Below are positions 22,537 to 31,614 of a DNA stretch of 64,000 bases, in pieces. Source of the DNA: Agarophyton chilense (taxonomy: Eukaryota; Rhodophyta; Florideophyceae; Gracilariales; Gracilariaceae); NCBI GenBank assembly GCA_030374765.1, contig JARGXX010000001.1:1860001-1924000 (forward strand), read 5' to 3'. The notes under the pieces were generated by a model that was not told where the DNA came from, made no database searches, and saw nothing but the letters and a program-made list of their open reading frames with translations. Numbering within the stretch: the first letter of the stretch is position 1; each line of letters starts with the position of its first letter. A program made the translations under genes and the position numbers.

Positions 22537-24636
22537 ATGTACACCGCACCCCCCCCTTCTAACCACAGTCTATCGGAGCACCTTCTTCGTACGGCAGCAG
22601 AACATTCTCTTCGCGCTTTTTTGGAGCCCAACGCCGTTTTCCTTGCCCAATTGCTCCACACAACATACCCATCACATGCATCCGCTAATCTACTCGCTAC
22701 CGCTCATCTGCGTCAAGGCAATTTCTCACAAGCAGCTCAAGTTCTAACTCCCCCCGTAACTCCTGAAAATCGCTACCTCTACGCTGTATGTCTCACTCGT
22801 ATCGGCACCCCAGACGCTCTTCGCGATGCTGAAACCTATCTTCGCGGCGCCCATGCTTCAATTGACGTCGATATTCACTCAATTCCACTTAATTCTATTC
22901 CTGGTTCCGCAGCTGGGCTTTATCTCTTGGGCTCTATCTGTCAGCGAACAGGTCGAAAAGATGAAGCAATTGCTTTGTACCGCCGAGCCATCAACGCCAA
23001 CCCAACACTATGGCTTGCCTTTGAAGCCCTAGCAAACATGGGAATTGTCACAAGGTCAGAGGTTGTGCTTCCCGGACAACTTGATTCCGAAGCTCTGGAA
23101 CGCCTGCAGCAACAGCCCCAGTTCTTTCCGCATGCTATTGATACCGTGACACCCCGCCAGACAAAACCTCCGCGAGAGACATCAGCATTGCGGCCGCATT
23201 CAAACTCAATGCGCCATATGGCCGTTAGAACTCCTCGCGAATCGGACTTTGTAACACCGTCTCCGATAATGAGTCGTTTACAAACGCGCGCTCCCAACGA
23301 GATGCGCACGCCATCGGCACCCCAACATGTGGGACGTCATGGCATCAGACGAGCATCCAGGATTACGGGTTCGCCGAATAGCGCCATGAACGGACTTCGC
23401 TTGGGGCGGCGTTCAAGAAACGTGGCGCTGGATGATTCAGTTCGAAATCCGGTGGACTTGTTCGCCACCACCCCTGATAGAGACACTAGATCGGTCACAG
23501 TGCCCATCGGTTCCTCCACCAAGAGCAAGCTAGACGGCTCTCCATTCACTATGGAAATACCTTTGGGGACAGACAACGAAAAAAATGAGATTGTCAGCGC
23601 AATGGATCTGATTCGGAGCATAGGTCAAATAGTTTCCGAACTGGGTCGCTTCCGATGCGCTCGTGCGATTGAACTGTCGAATTGCCTTCCGGCCAAGCAT
23701 CGAAACAGCGGTTTCGTGCTCTCCCTGAGAGGAAAAGCATTTCTCGAACGTGGGGACTATGTAGCGGCGGAGCTAGAGTTCAAGAAGGCACTTGTTGTAG
23801 ACCCTATGCGTACAGACGGGGTGGTGGAGTACTACTCGACGGTCCTCTGGCACCTGAAGAAGGAAAAGGCTTTAGCTCAACTGGCCATTAGCGCGCAACG
23901 GATCTATCCGATATCGTCGAGTGCTTGGTGCGCCGCAGGGAATTGTTATTCGATACAACAAGATCCTGATGCAGCCCTCAAGTTCTTCGAACGAGCCATT
24001 TCTACATCAAAGACGCCCAATGCTTACGCCTACACACTGTGTGGGCATGAGTACGTCGTGAAGGAAGACTTCGATTCTGCGCTCGCATCGTATCGAGAGG
24101 CGCTTAATATTGATGAAAGACATTATAACGCTATGTATGGAATCGGTCAAGTTTTGCAAAAACAAGAGAAGTTTGGCATGGCTCAAAACCATTTCAGGAA
24201 TGCTGTGCTTGTGAATCCCCTAAACTCGACCCTCCACTACCATCTGGGAGTTTCGATGGCGGCAGGAGCGAATATGGTGGCGGAAAAAGCCTCCTACAAG
24301 ACGACTCAACATGCACTGATTTCGGCGTTGGCAGAGCTTGAAACCGCAGCCAATTTGGATCCACGAAATCCTGTTCCAAGATTCGAGAGGGCAAAGATTT
24401 TGATCGCAATGAATAGGCTTCCGGATGCACGAAAGCAACTGGAAGACCTGAGAGAATCGCTTCCCAAAGAGGCGGAAGTTCATTATCAGTTGAGCCTTGT
24501 ATGCCAACATCTCGGGGACAGAGACGAGGCCCTGCAAGCTTTGCACACAGCTCTCGATATCGAACCAAAAGAAAGAAAGTACAAGAAAGCTTTAGATTCG
24601 CTAAGCAATGCGCTCGAAGCGTCAGCTTGTCTGTAG
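22537..24636 (+). CDS. CDC27: Anaphase-promoting complex subunit 3 (CDC27)
   Basis: 699 residues from the ATG at 22,537; the frame is open upstream but without an ATG. The N-terminal TPR block covers about residues 15-190 (LAQLLHTTYPSHASANLLATA, YLLGSICQRTGRKDEAIALY). A disordered Ser/Pro/Arg-rich loop at about 195-350 contains TP/SP sites likely to be CDK targets. The C-terminal TPR superhelix (about 370-690) includes VVEYYSTVLWHLKKEKALA, SAWCAAGNCYSIQQDPDAALK and YNAMYGIGQVLQKQEKFGMA, all typical of APC3. In the APC/C ubiquitin ligase APC3 binds the IR tails of CDC20/CDH1. Intact, single-exon, 66 bp from the converging RNase H2C gene. Confidence 0.93.
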   Translation: MYTAPPPSNHSLSEHLLRTAAEHSLRAFLEPNAVFLAQLLHTTYPSHASANLLATAHLRQGNFSQAAQVLTPPVTPENRYLYAVCLTRIGTPDALRDAETYLRGAHASIDVDIHSIPLNSIPGSAAGLYLLGSICQRTGRKDEAIALYRRAINANPTLWLAFEALANMGIVTRSEVVLPGQLDSEALERLQQQPQFFPHAIDTVTPRQTKPPRETSALRPHSNSMRHMAVRTPRESDFVTPSPIMSRLQTRAPNEMRTPSAPQHVGRHGIRRASRITGSPNSAMNGLRLGRRSRNVALDDSVRNPVDLFATTPDRDTRSVTVPIGSSTKSKLDGSPFTMEIPLGTDNEKNEIVSAMDLIRSIGQIVSELGRFRCARAIELSNCLPAKHRNSGFVLSLRGKAFLERGDYVAAELEFKKALVVDPMRTDGVVEYYSTVLWHLKKEKALAQLAISAQRIYPISSSAWCAAGNCYSIQQDPDAALKFFERAISTSKTPNAYAYTLCGHEYVVKEDFDSALASYREALNIDERHYNAMYGIGQVLQKQEKFGMAQNHFRNAVLVNPLNSTLHYHLGVSMAAGANMVAEKASYKTTQHALISALAELETAANLDPRNPVPRFERAKILIAMNRLPDARKQLEDLRESLPKEAEVHYQLSLVCQHLGDRDEALQALHTALDIEPKERKYKKALDSLSNALEASACL

Positions 24637-24702
24637 AACATGCTACTGTCTGCACAGGTACCCAGTTCTTCCGTTAAGACTACAGCGTTTTCGTGTAACG
24701 TT

Positions 24703-25244
24703 TTATTCTTCTCTTGCGTCACCACGATTCTTGCTTTCCACAGCTTCCACGTCAACTGGTTTATGTAATGTTTCGGACACTGACAACCAACTTAAGGCTC
24801 GACACGCCGGATAATTTGGATAGGGATCAATGTCGTGCTCATAAATGTATCCTTCCGATTCGAGAATGTGATTTACCTTGAATACCTGGGCTCCTGGCTT
24901 TGTTTTCGAAGCAGTGTGTTTCGGCTGAGCTTCTACGAAAACCACTGCATGACCATAGGAAAAACGCATTCATACATCACAACGATCGTGGTGAGACAAA
25001 ATCGAAATGTGGAACTCAAGCAGCTTAAAGAAAATAGAAGATTAAAAAAGAACTTACTCGTGGAAGAGTCGGGAAGAGAAAACTGTGATGCGTGGAGACG
25101 ACGTCCACGGAAGGATGACAGAGAGTCCGGGAATGAACAGAAGGCCCGAGCGGTTGGAGCATCGCCGTTTTTATGGACTGTACAAGGTAACCGGTGAGCC
25201 ACTCGTTTGGACGCGCCTGCTTCGTTCGAGAACTGCAGCTCCAT
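24703..25244 (-). CDS. RNASEH2C: Ribonuclease H2 subunit C, two exons
   Basis: Neither exon is long enough to stand out alone. Exon 1 is 25244-25058 and exon 2 is 24944-24703; joined they give 142 aa (human 164). The 113-bp intron begins CGA|GTAAGT and ends CATGCAG, in phase 1. Exon 1 carries AHRLPCTVHKNGDAPT and SSFRGRRLH, matching the family's LPC and FRGR signatures. Exon 2 carries VVFVEA, then HDIDPYPNY and ALSWLSVSETLHKPV, fitting the C-terminal part around WGL and LTWPSLAAAIH. RNASEH2C is a non-catalytic subunit of the nuclear enzyme that removes ribonucleotides from DNA. Family assignment rests on motif order, not on a search. Confidence 0.8.
24945..25057 (-). other. Intron of the RNase H2C gene
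   Basis: 113-bp phase-1 GT-AG intron with GTAAGT donor and CATGCAG acceptor. Removing it joins two frames that each carry family motifs. Confidence 0.8.
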
Positions 25245-26296
25245 CAGAATAGTCAATATGTAATGTGCCTCGTCCTGTCGAGCCGACTACCTTTCTCTGC
25301 AAATTTCTGTCCAATAGTATTTGTGGTACCTTCTTACGCCGGTTGAGCCTGGGATGGTGCCGAGGGAAAAGGGGAGACCCTTAGCGGGGCGCTGTGTGTT
25401 GAGAAGTAGCTTGACTGGCTCAGAAGGAAGAACACTGGAGGTCCTCCGCAGGTAGATAGGTTGAGGAATGGCTACCTGCTTTGGCATATATCAAGGAGGC
25501 GAGCGCTCGCGCGTTGCATAGATATTGCGTAATGGGAAGATTCCCGCCAAAAAGCTAACTACTAAATAGAATTGAAACTGATCTAAACCGGAAATTTGAC
25601 GAATTACAGTAGCTCTCCTCAGAATCTGGAAACGCAGGGAAGGCGGCTGTGCTCTCATCTGAACTTGATGATCAGAGCATACGTGGCTATTCCTTTCGTT
25701 TTGCTCTACACTAATACATAATGCTTGCCAAGTAAGAGGGTTACTGTAGACGGTTGTTGGCATTTCGGATCTTATGCCATCCGAGATACGACATGTGTGA
25801 AGTGTAACAAGCAGTTTGTGGCTGGGGAGGCTGATCGAACTCCTTGAAGGCGACCGAATGCCGAAAAGCGGATATGTCTTCGTAAAGAATTTCATCCCTT
25901 TCCGGACGTCCCTTGGTGAAAAAAATATGACTTGCGATCCATACCGCTGTTCTACAAATCTAGAAGATGTCATGTAAGCTCTGTCAATATATATATATAT
26001 ATATGTAAATATATTCTTGCTCTCATGGGCTTCGTCCTTGTCCCTCTCGCGCTCAAATTGCAAAATAAGATGAACCTACCGCCTCTGAAATTTTATTCAT
26101 TATCATTCGGAGGAGGTTATTTTCTTGGGCTCGATCCCATTTCCAGCAGAGATAAAATGTTCGGTCCACTTTAAAAGGAACAGACAGTGCCAGCATGCAT
26201 TGTGTAGAACACTATAGGTCTCTTTCTCCAGCTTATGCAAACATAAGTACGTCAGGCTACGCCGGCGAGTTTATGGATTGGATGTCAGCGAAGAAA
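25245..26296. other. Intergenic with an AT microsatellite
   Basis: Contains an (AT)n tract at 25,987-26,004 and otherwise only short frames. A minus-strand frame at 25,287-25,487 (66 codons) has a basic, targeting-like look but no recognisable family, and I could not extend it by splicing. Confidence 0.5.
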
Positions 26297-27289
26297 TCAT
26301 GCATCAGTGTGACGAATACACATGAGGTCAGCAAGACCGGGCTTCTTCTGACTTGGCTTTCTGATTTCAAAAGTGTCTGTGTATTCTTCGAAAGTCGGGG
26401 CCGACTTCCAATCATCCAAGGAAAACGGATAGTTGCACTTCAAACTGGGGGATCTGAATTCTCGATCGTGACATCTACCGAATCCTCTCAAATGATGACA
26501 AGAGTACCCTTGCATATACAATTCTTCTAAGAGATCGACCCCCCATTTTGTTCCAGTTTTGCCATGCGCCGCAAACTCAATGCCTATAAAGGGTATCTTT
26601 GCGTGTTTGATCAACTTTCTCGCACCTTTCAACACCTCGAGTTCGTAGCCCTCGACGTCGATCTTCATAAACCAAACGTCGGTCGGGTCAGCCGGAAGCG
26701 GAACATCATCCAATCGGTACACCGGTACCTTGACAGAGGTTTTGGACTTGGAGTAGGGGTCGATGTGGTTAATCTTGCCACATTTTCGAAGATCTGAGCA
26801 GGGCGACTGATGAAAGCTAAGAACGGTGGTAGTGTTTGACAAAGCCACGGGGATCAAATGCACGATGTTTGAAGATGGTGCAGGAAATTTGGAAGCTTTG
26901 TCCTTTCCGTTGCTGTACTGCTCACCGTGTGAGTCGTAACTGAAGTTGTACACACTGAGTTTGACGTGATTCTCAAGCATGACCTTCTTGAAGAGAGAGT
27001 TCACCACAGGACTGGGCTCAAAGGCAATGACGGAATGTCCTTCTTTGTAGGCTCTTAGAGTGTATGAATCACCGTTGTTTGCACCGATGTCGAGAACTAT
27101 CTTTCTCTGAGCATGCTTGCTCCCCAAACCTGGCGGAAACAGTTGAGGATTGTTCTTCTTGAATCCTGGGAGAACATTTGTGCTGTAAACACGCTTTTGG
27201 CGCAAATACGGTAGGGACGGAGGAGGCACTGCTAGCACTGCGGCCAAGTAGACACTGAAGACGGAAATGAATGTGGACAGCCTGAACAT
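26297..27289 (-). CDS. Secreted or Golgi FkbM-family methyltransferase
   Basis: 330 residues from the ATG at 27,289, chosen because it begins a signal peptide (MFRLSTFISVFSVYLAAVLA); the frame is open further upstream without targeting features. The SAM-binding motif I reads KIVLDIGANNGDSY at about residues 63-76, with the acidic end of strand 2 in VIAFEPSP. The family hallmark KIDVEGYELEVLKGA is at about 220-235. FkbM enzymes methylate hydroxyl groups on sugars, lipids or small molecules. With a signal peptide in a red alga, a cell-wall polysaccharide target is plausible but is inference. The cysteines in the second half would suit an oxidising compartment. Confidence 0.85.
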   Translation of the reverse strand: MFRLSTFISVFSVYLAAVLAVPPPSLPYLRQKRVYSTNVLPGFKKNNPQLFPPGLGSKHAQRKIVLDIGANNGDSYTLRAYKEGHSVIAFEPSPVVNSLFKKVMLENHVKLSVYNFSYDSHGEQYSNGKDKASKFPAPSSNIVHLIPVALSNTTTVLSFHQSPCSDLRKCGKINHIDPYSKSKTSVKVPVYRLDDVPLPADPTDVWFMKIDVEGYELEVLKGARKLIKHAKIPFIGIEFAAHGKTGTKWGVDLLEELYMQGYSCHHLRGFGRCHDREFRSPSLKCNYPFSLDDWKSAPTFEEYTDTFEIRKPSQKKPGLADLMCIRHTDA

Positions 27290-28143
27290 TTTGGGGTGGT
27301 TTGTGCGGTCTGCGACGGTGAGAATGCGTATGTGGCTGATAGGATAGCGTTGATGGTGGTTGGGGCAGGAAGGGCTTGGAGAGGTGAAGTTATAGGCAGA
27401 ATGTTGTAATTGGGTGTGCAGGCAGATCACGGCGCGTGGGTCTTGGTCACCTGTTACGCATCTACATGACGACGGTTAATTCGAATGGATCGATGGAAAC
27501 TGTTGAATACCATGGCGTGTAGCGCAGTGTTCAATTAGGAGCAAGTGTGATATTTTCGTTCGGTGAAACACAATTCGGCTCGAAGAGAAGTGCGATGGTC
27601 ACCGCCAGTACTTTTTGTTCGGCGCATGTACGGCTTCCAAACATGTTGCATGGTATGACAACGGATTCTGTACAGCTTCTATGAAACCTGGACGGGGATA
27701 GAAAGAAAGTGCATGACAGCAGGCGACGTACTCTATCAAAAGACATGCTGCATTGATGGAGAGGGAGGAGGTGAGAAGAGCAGCGAATTGTGGGATTGAT
27801 ATAGATGAAATTCTTCCCTATCCTTCTGTCATTCACGTGGGAAGCAAGGGAAATGTAGTATTTTGAGCGTTGTTGCAGCAAGAGGTTTGAAAGCGCTTTT
27901 GACTTTCGTTTCGGAATCGGTGGCTACAGTACGCGTCAATAACATAGGACCGGCCAGCCCACCATCAGGGTCATTCCAAGACATTAACAAATAGTATGGT
28001 ATGGCAATGTTTTTTGCATTTTTTGCGCTATTTGGAGAATGCTGCCATTCCAACAGTTGGAACAAAATTGGGCATGCGAAATGTCCCAGAACCGTCGTCT
28101 ATTGTAAATCGCGTCAACCTTCTCTGCAAATCCCGATCCATCA
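27290..28143. other. No supportable gene; border between gene island and transposon sea
   Basis: Only chance-like frames. This is probably where the Harbinger-like element begins, but I could not find a matching terminal inverted repeat at the other end (about 40.5 kb). Confidence 0.4.
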
Positions 28144-29369
28144 ATGCCGGAATCCGGCGCTAATGATCGTTCGACAGAAACTCCATCTTCAGAAGCAATA
28201 TATGCTGCTATACGTCACAGACGCCGCCAACAGAAACAACGATTTCTGGCTTCCTTAGATTCGTTCTATATATTGCAACTTGGCACAAAAAGCCGCTATC
28301 ATAGTTATGGCTCTCGCTGACTAATTGGCTCTGGAGGAGAAGAAAACGTTTCGGCGGAGTTTTCCTCTTCTAAGGCTATCAGTCACAATCCGCTGGCTGG
28401 CAGGAGGTTCCTACTTAGACATTGCGTTGGCTCGTGGTATATCAACATCGACGTTATACTATTACGTAGAAGACACACTATATATTTTGAATCAATGTCT
28501 GTTCATGACATTTCCATATAAGAACGAGACTTGGTTGAGAGAAAAGTCTGAAAACTTTTATCGCGGAGATTGGAGTACCTTTAAAATGTGCTGTGGGTAT
28601 TTCGATAGATTTCTTATCAATATAAAAGAGACGCCAGCATGGTGGGTACCACAAATTAATCGACTTACGTTAACAAAAACGGTTGGGGGGCGTTACATAC
28701 TCAAGCAATGTTTGATTCTCTTTAAAGATTCGCATTCGTTTTCTGTTTTTCTGCTGGTTATACGCACGATAGTACGGCGTATTCAATTACTGGTTTGGCT
28801 CAGCTACTTGCACAACAAGACGGAGTCCTGCTCGCAGGATTTTAAATTGCTGCCGAAAATGCTTACAACAGCTAAAACAGGCTCTTAACTCTTTTACGCG
28901 GACGCAATCTTTCCATTACGAAAGATTGTTTCAATTACTGGTTATTTTCTGCGCGGATTTTTATGGAGCAAGCTTTTGTATTTTTGTTGCCAGATGAGGC
29001 ATAATATGGAGATCGTTAAGCTGCATATTGCAGCAAAATGCCAATGTAGTTGTTGTCTGCTGCAAGCTTCATAATTTCATTGTGTACCAGAACAGTGGTG
29101 TACAAGTCCCTCCACTTTCAGACATGGACACAAATCATCATAGTGAAGAAGCTGATGGACATGTTTATTTGCAGAATGAGTGTAATTTGGATGAAGCATT
29201 ATATAGACGGAGACGAGATTTGGATTCCTCGCGATTGCGCAAAGACTGTACTGCAGAAATAGAAGCAAGTTTTCGTCGCCGTTCTCAATATTTATTCTAC
29301 AATATGAAGGAAGCAATGCCTGAAGGATTATTACAATGTAAATGTAGTTTCATCCTCACCCGTTGCTGA
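28144..29369 (+). pseudogene. PIF/Harbinger-like (HARBI1, DDE_4) transposase relic
   Basis: An ATG at 28,144 opens 57 codons ending in TGA. After a frame change the reading continues from about 28,325 with ALRWLAGGSYLDIALA-type sequence (here TIRWLAGGSYLDIALA), typical of the helix-turn-helix region of HARBI1 transposases. Next come DTLYILN and a stretch ending GYFDRFLINI..PAWWVPQ, where the first catalytic Asp sits (canonical GALDG). The middle, with the second Asp, is not recognisable. A third frame (29,028-29,369) resumes with VVVVCCKLHNFIVYQ, the C-terminal CxLHN signature. At least one stop and two frame changes make it inactive. Its 3' end overlaps the converging decayed gene by 39 bp. 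Confidence 0.75.
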
Positions 29370-30475
29370 CATGGCACTATCGATCATCTTTCTTGCTCTA
29401 CGAAGCCGTTCGGCTAGGACCACACGGGTGTCATCCATATAGTTCTCTGACCTGTTACTGGAAAATCTCCCAATTTGATGGATACTCTTGGCTTCAAGCC
29501 CCATTAAACTGCTATTTGTTGATGCAACTTTAGTTTCTCGCTCAAGTTCCAATATACTTGGATTAGATGCACTCATTGAGCTAGCATTTGTTATGACAAT
29601 AGGCAGTGGGGTGTTGCGTTTCTCCACCATTTCAGAAATGGCTCTGGCTACCGAGGATATTCCTTCATCTCGACGCTGTTTGCGTGCAGAAGACCTGTTT
29701 GGTGGCAACGAATTTCTGTTTTCATCAATGCTGGCTAGTCCAGCCTCGATCTGAGCATTTGCCGGAAGGGCTTGATAAGTGAATCGAGGCTGGGATGATT
29801 GTAAAACACGCAGTGCATATACGAAACGCTATCGTTCCCATTAAAGAATGACGGGAAAGTGTCCAGGTCACTTTGTCCTGATTTTTGGTAGTTCTTGCTT
29901 GCGGTTGTGTATAAAAAACGCTGTTTCGCTCAGCGTTGCTTCAACATTGTGCCACTCCGAACGTGTGGGTGGAGAGATGAGTCGAACTGAACCAGGAGGC
30001 CTTCTATGACTCCATTAAGTGGCTGCGGAGACCAGGCTACAAAATCAGTAAAGTTAAAAAGTTCCAGAAACTCATTTCCGAAAGGATCGTGGCTAGTGGA
30101 GTCTAATTCGGCCTTTGTTTCGATGCGCTGGTACTTCCGCTGCACGGTAGTCTGATGCCGAGAGTCTGCAATAACGGGGCACAGTCTCCCCGTTTCGTGC
30201 CTTGTTCAATTCGGTGCTCTACCACACCCTCTACCAACTCGAGCGGCATCAGTAGCAAACGCAGTATCAACGCATCTTTGATCTTCCCATTCCAATGCTA
30301 GAGTTTCGATATGCCCACATTCCGACACACCTGCTTGCAACAGCCAAGATTCTAAAATTGCCTCCGTGCCAGATCCCCACAATCCTATTCGTCGTAGTGC
30401 AGAAGAAAGTACAGTTTGGGGCAATTCTGTAGGCTCTAGAACTGAGTGGGAGCGGCGTTGAGGGAAAACATCTAG

Positions 30476-30480
30476 CACTT
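30476..30480. repeat. Target-site duplication, left copy (CACTT)
   Basis: Directly abuts the left LTR. The identical 5 bp follow the right LTR at 39,983-39,987, as expected of a Ty3/gypsy integrase. Confidence 0.93.
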
Positions 30481-31320
30481 TGTAGGACAATGCCCCAAGG
30501 GGGAAAACCTACGAAGACGTCCGGATCTTCCTCTCACGAGGTAACCGGCGCGGTAGAGCCCTCCCAGGGATCGGCGCGCAATGCCGGGTGTAAGCCGGAG
30601 CCGAACCGTCGCGACGGGCGCAGGGAGGCTGAAAGAAGCCGAGAATATCCGCCGAAGCGGTGCTTGCGTATCCTCTGAGGAGGCAAAACCCACGAGAGTG
30701 GCGAGCACGACAGGTGTCAGTGCGAGCCGCAAGAGCGGGAATTGCCCAATGAAGGGGTGGAAAAGGGAAGGAAAATGGGAACGGAGGCAGGAGGGCGAGG
30801 TTGACCACGAGTCGCAAGAGGGGACTCGGGAATAGCCGGCACTGCCGGGTGTAGCAAACCGTATTCACGGGCGGAACCACGAAAGTGGGAATAGATACCC
30901 AACACACGAAGGCTGCTTGAACGTCCAAGGGAGTTGGGAAGCCGTGCACCACGGGAAATCCCTCCGTAAGGAGTTGTATATCCGCGCAGGCGGTTCGACC
31001 CCGAGCCAAGATCTGGAAGACCAAGATCACCCTTGTTGGGCAGACTTTACTGGACCGGCGGCCGCGAGGCCGGCGGCCTAAGTACTGTAGTCACCGTAGA
31101 ATAGAATAAATAAAGTCTATCCTAAATAGCTAAATGTCCGTCTAACAAAAGGGGCCAATCTGGCGGCCACGTGTATGGCACCCGGTCCCGCCGGTGCATC
31201 ACCGGCGTTCCGGCCATCGCCGTAAAAACGGATTACTCCTACTCATAACGAGGTTTCACGCCGGAGGCTCCGGAAAAAGCTTAAGTCCCCAAAAACCTGC
31301 CTGGAGGACGTTGCTCTTCA
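30481..31320 (-). repeat. 3' LTR of element 1 (840 bp)
   Basis: Matches 39,131-39,982 almost throughout; the other copy has a 12-bp net gain, mostly in a GGGGAGGAAAA repeat. In element sense it starts TGAAGAGC and ends TCCTACA. It contains many short hairpins, such as the 7-bp stem with CAT loop at 31,190-31,206 and CCGGAGGCTCCGG at 31,261-31,273. Confidence 0.95.
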
Positions 31321-31333
31321 TATCCCCCCCCTT
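31321..31333 (-). other. Polypurine tract of element 1
   Basis: In element sense TAAGGGGGGGATA ends exactly at the first base of the 3' LTR (TGAAG), the position and composition of a plus-strand primer. Confidence 0.85.
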
Positions 31334-31367
31334 AAGACAGGGCGAACACCTCGAAGAGGAAGTCGGC

Positions 31368-31565
31368 ATGGCAGCTCGTCGTGATAAGAGCGCGTCCGAC
31401 ACCGGGTCTCCGGAAACCAACACACCTTCACCAAAGATCGCACGCAAGCTCTTCGCATCCGTGTTTAACGGTGGGCGCTTCGCGCGCAGACCAGGTGACT
31501 GGCACGACCACCAACGACGTTGGGATAGCATGAGCGGTTGCTTCCTTCCCCGCGTTGGGGCATAG
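31368..31565 (+). pseudogene. Truncated start of an antisense ORF in element 1
   Basis: An ATG 35 bp after the polypurine tract opens 65 codons (MAARRDKSASDTGS, Ser/Thr/Pro/Arg-rich) on the strand opposite to gag-pol. Element 3 has a full-length antisense ORF beginning at the same place (MAGRQRSN) with the same preceding sequence (TTCATATCCCCC, then a GGCGAACAC or GTGACGAACAC block). In element 1 the rest seems deleted, since the chromodomain end begins about 50 bp downstream. Confidence 0.5.
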
Positions 31566-31614
31566 ACGGAGATGGCGCGTGGCGCCATCAGCCATTCCAT
31601 TCCGTGTTCACGGT

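Noticed and set aside
22130-22549. 139-codon minus-strand ORF between two divergent genes
   Set aside because: It overlaps both gene starts and the promoter region and has no motif.
25287-25487. Small basic minus-strand ORF (66 codons) that might be an exon of a mitochondrial protein
   Set aside because: No family recognised and no convincing splice partner.
25491-26063. 190-codon minus-strand frame
   Set aside because: Part of it is translated AT microsatellite (YIYIYI); the rest has no motif.
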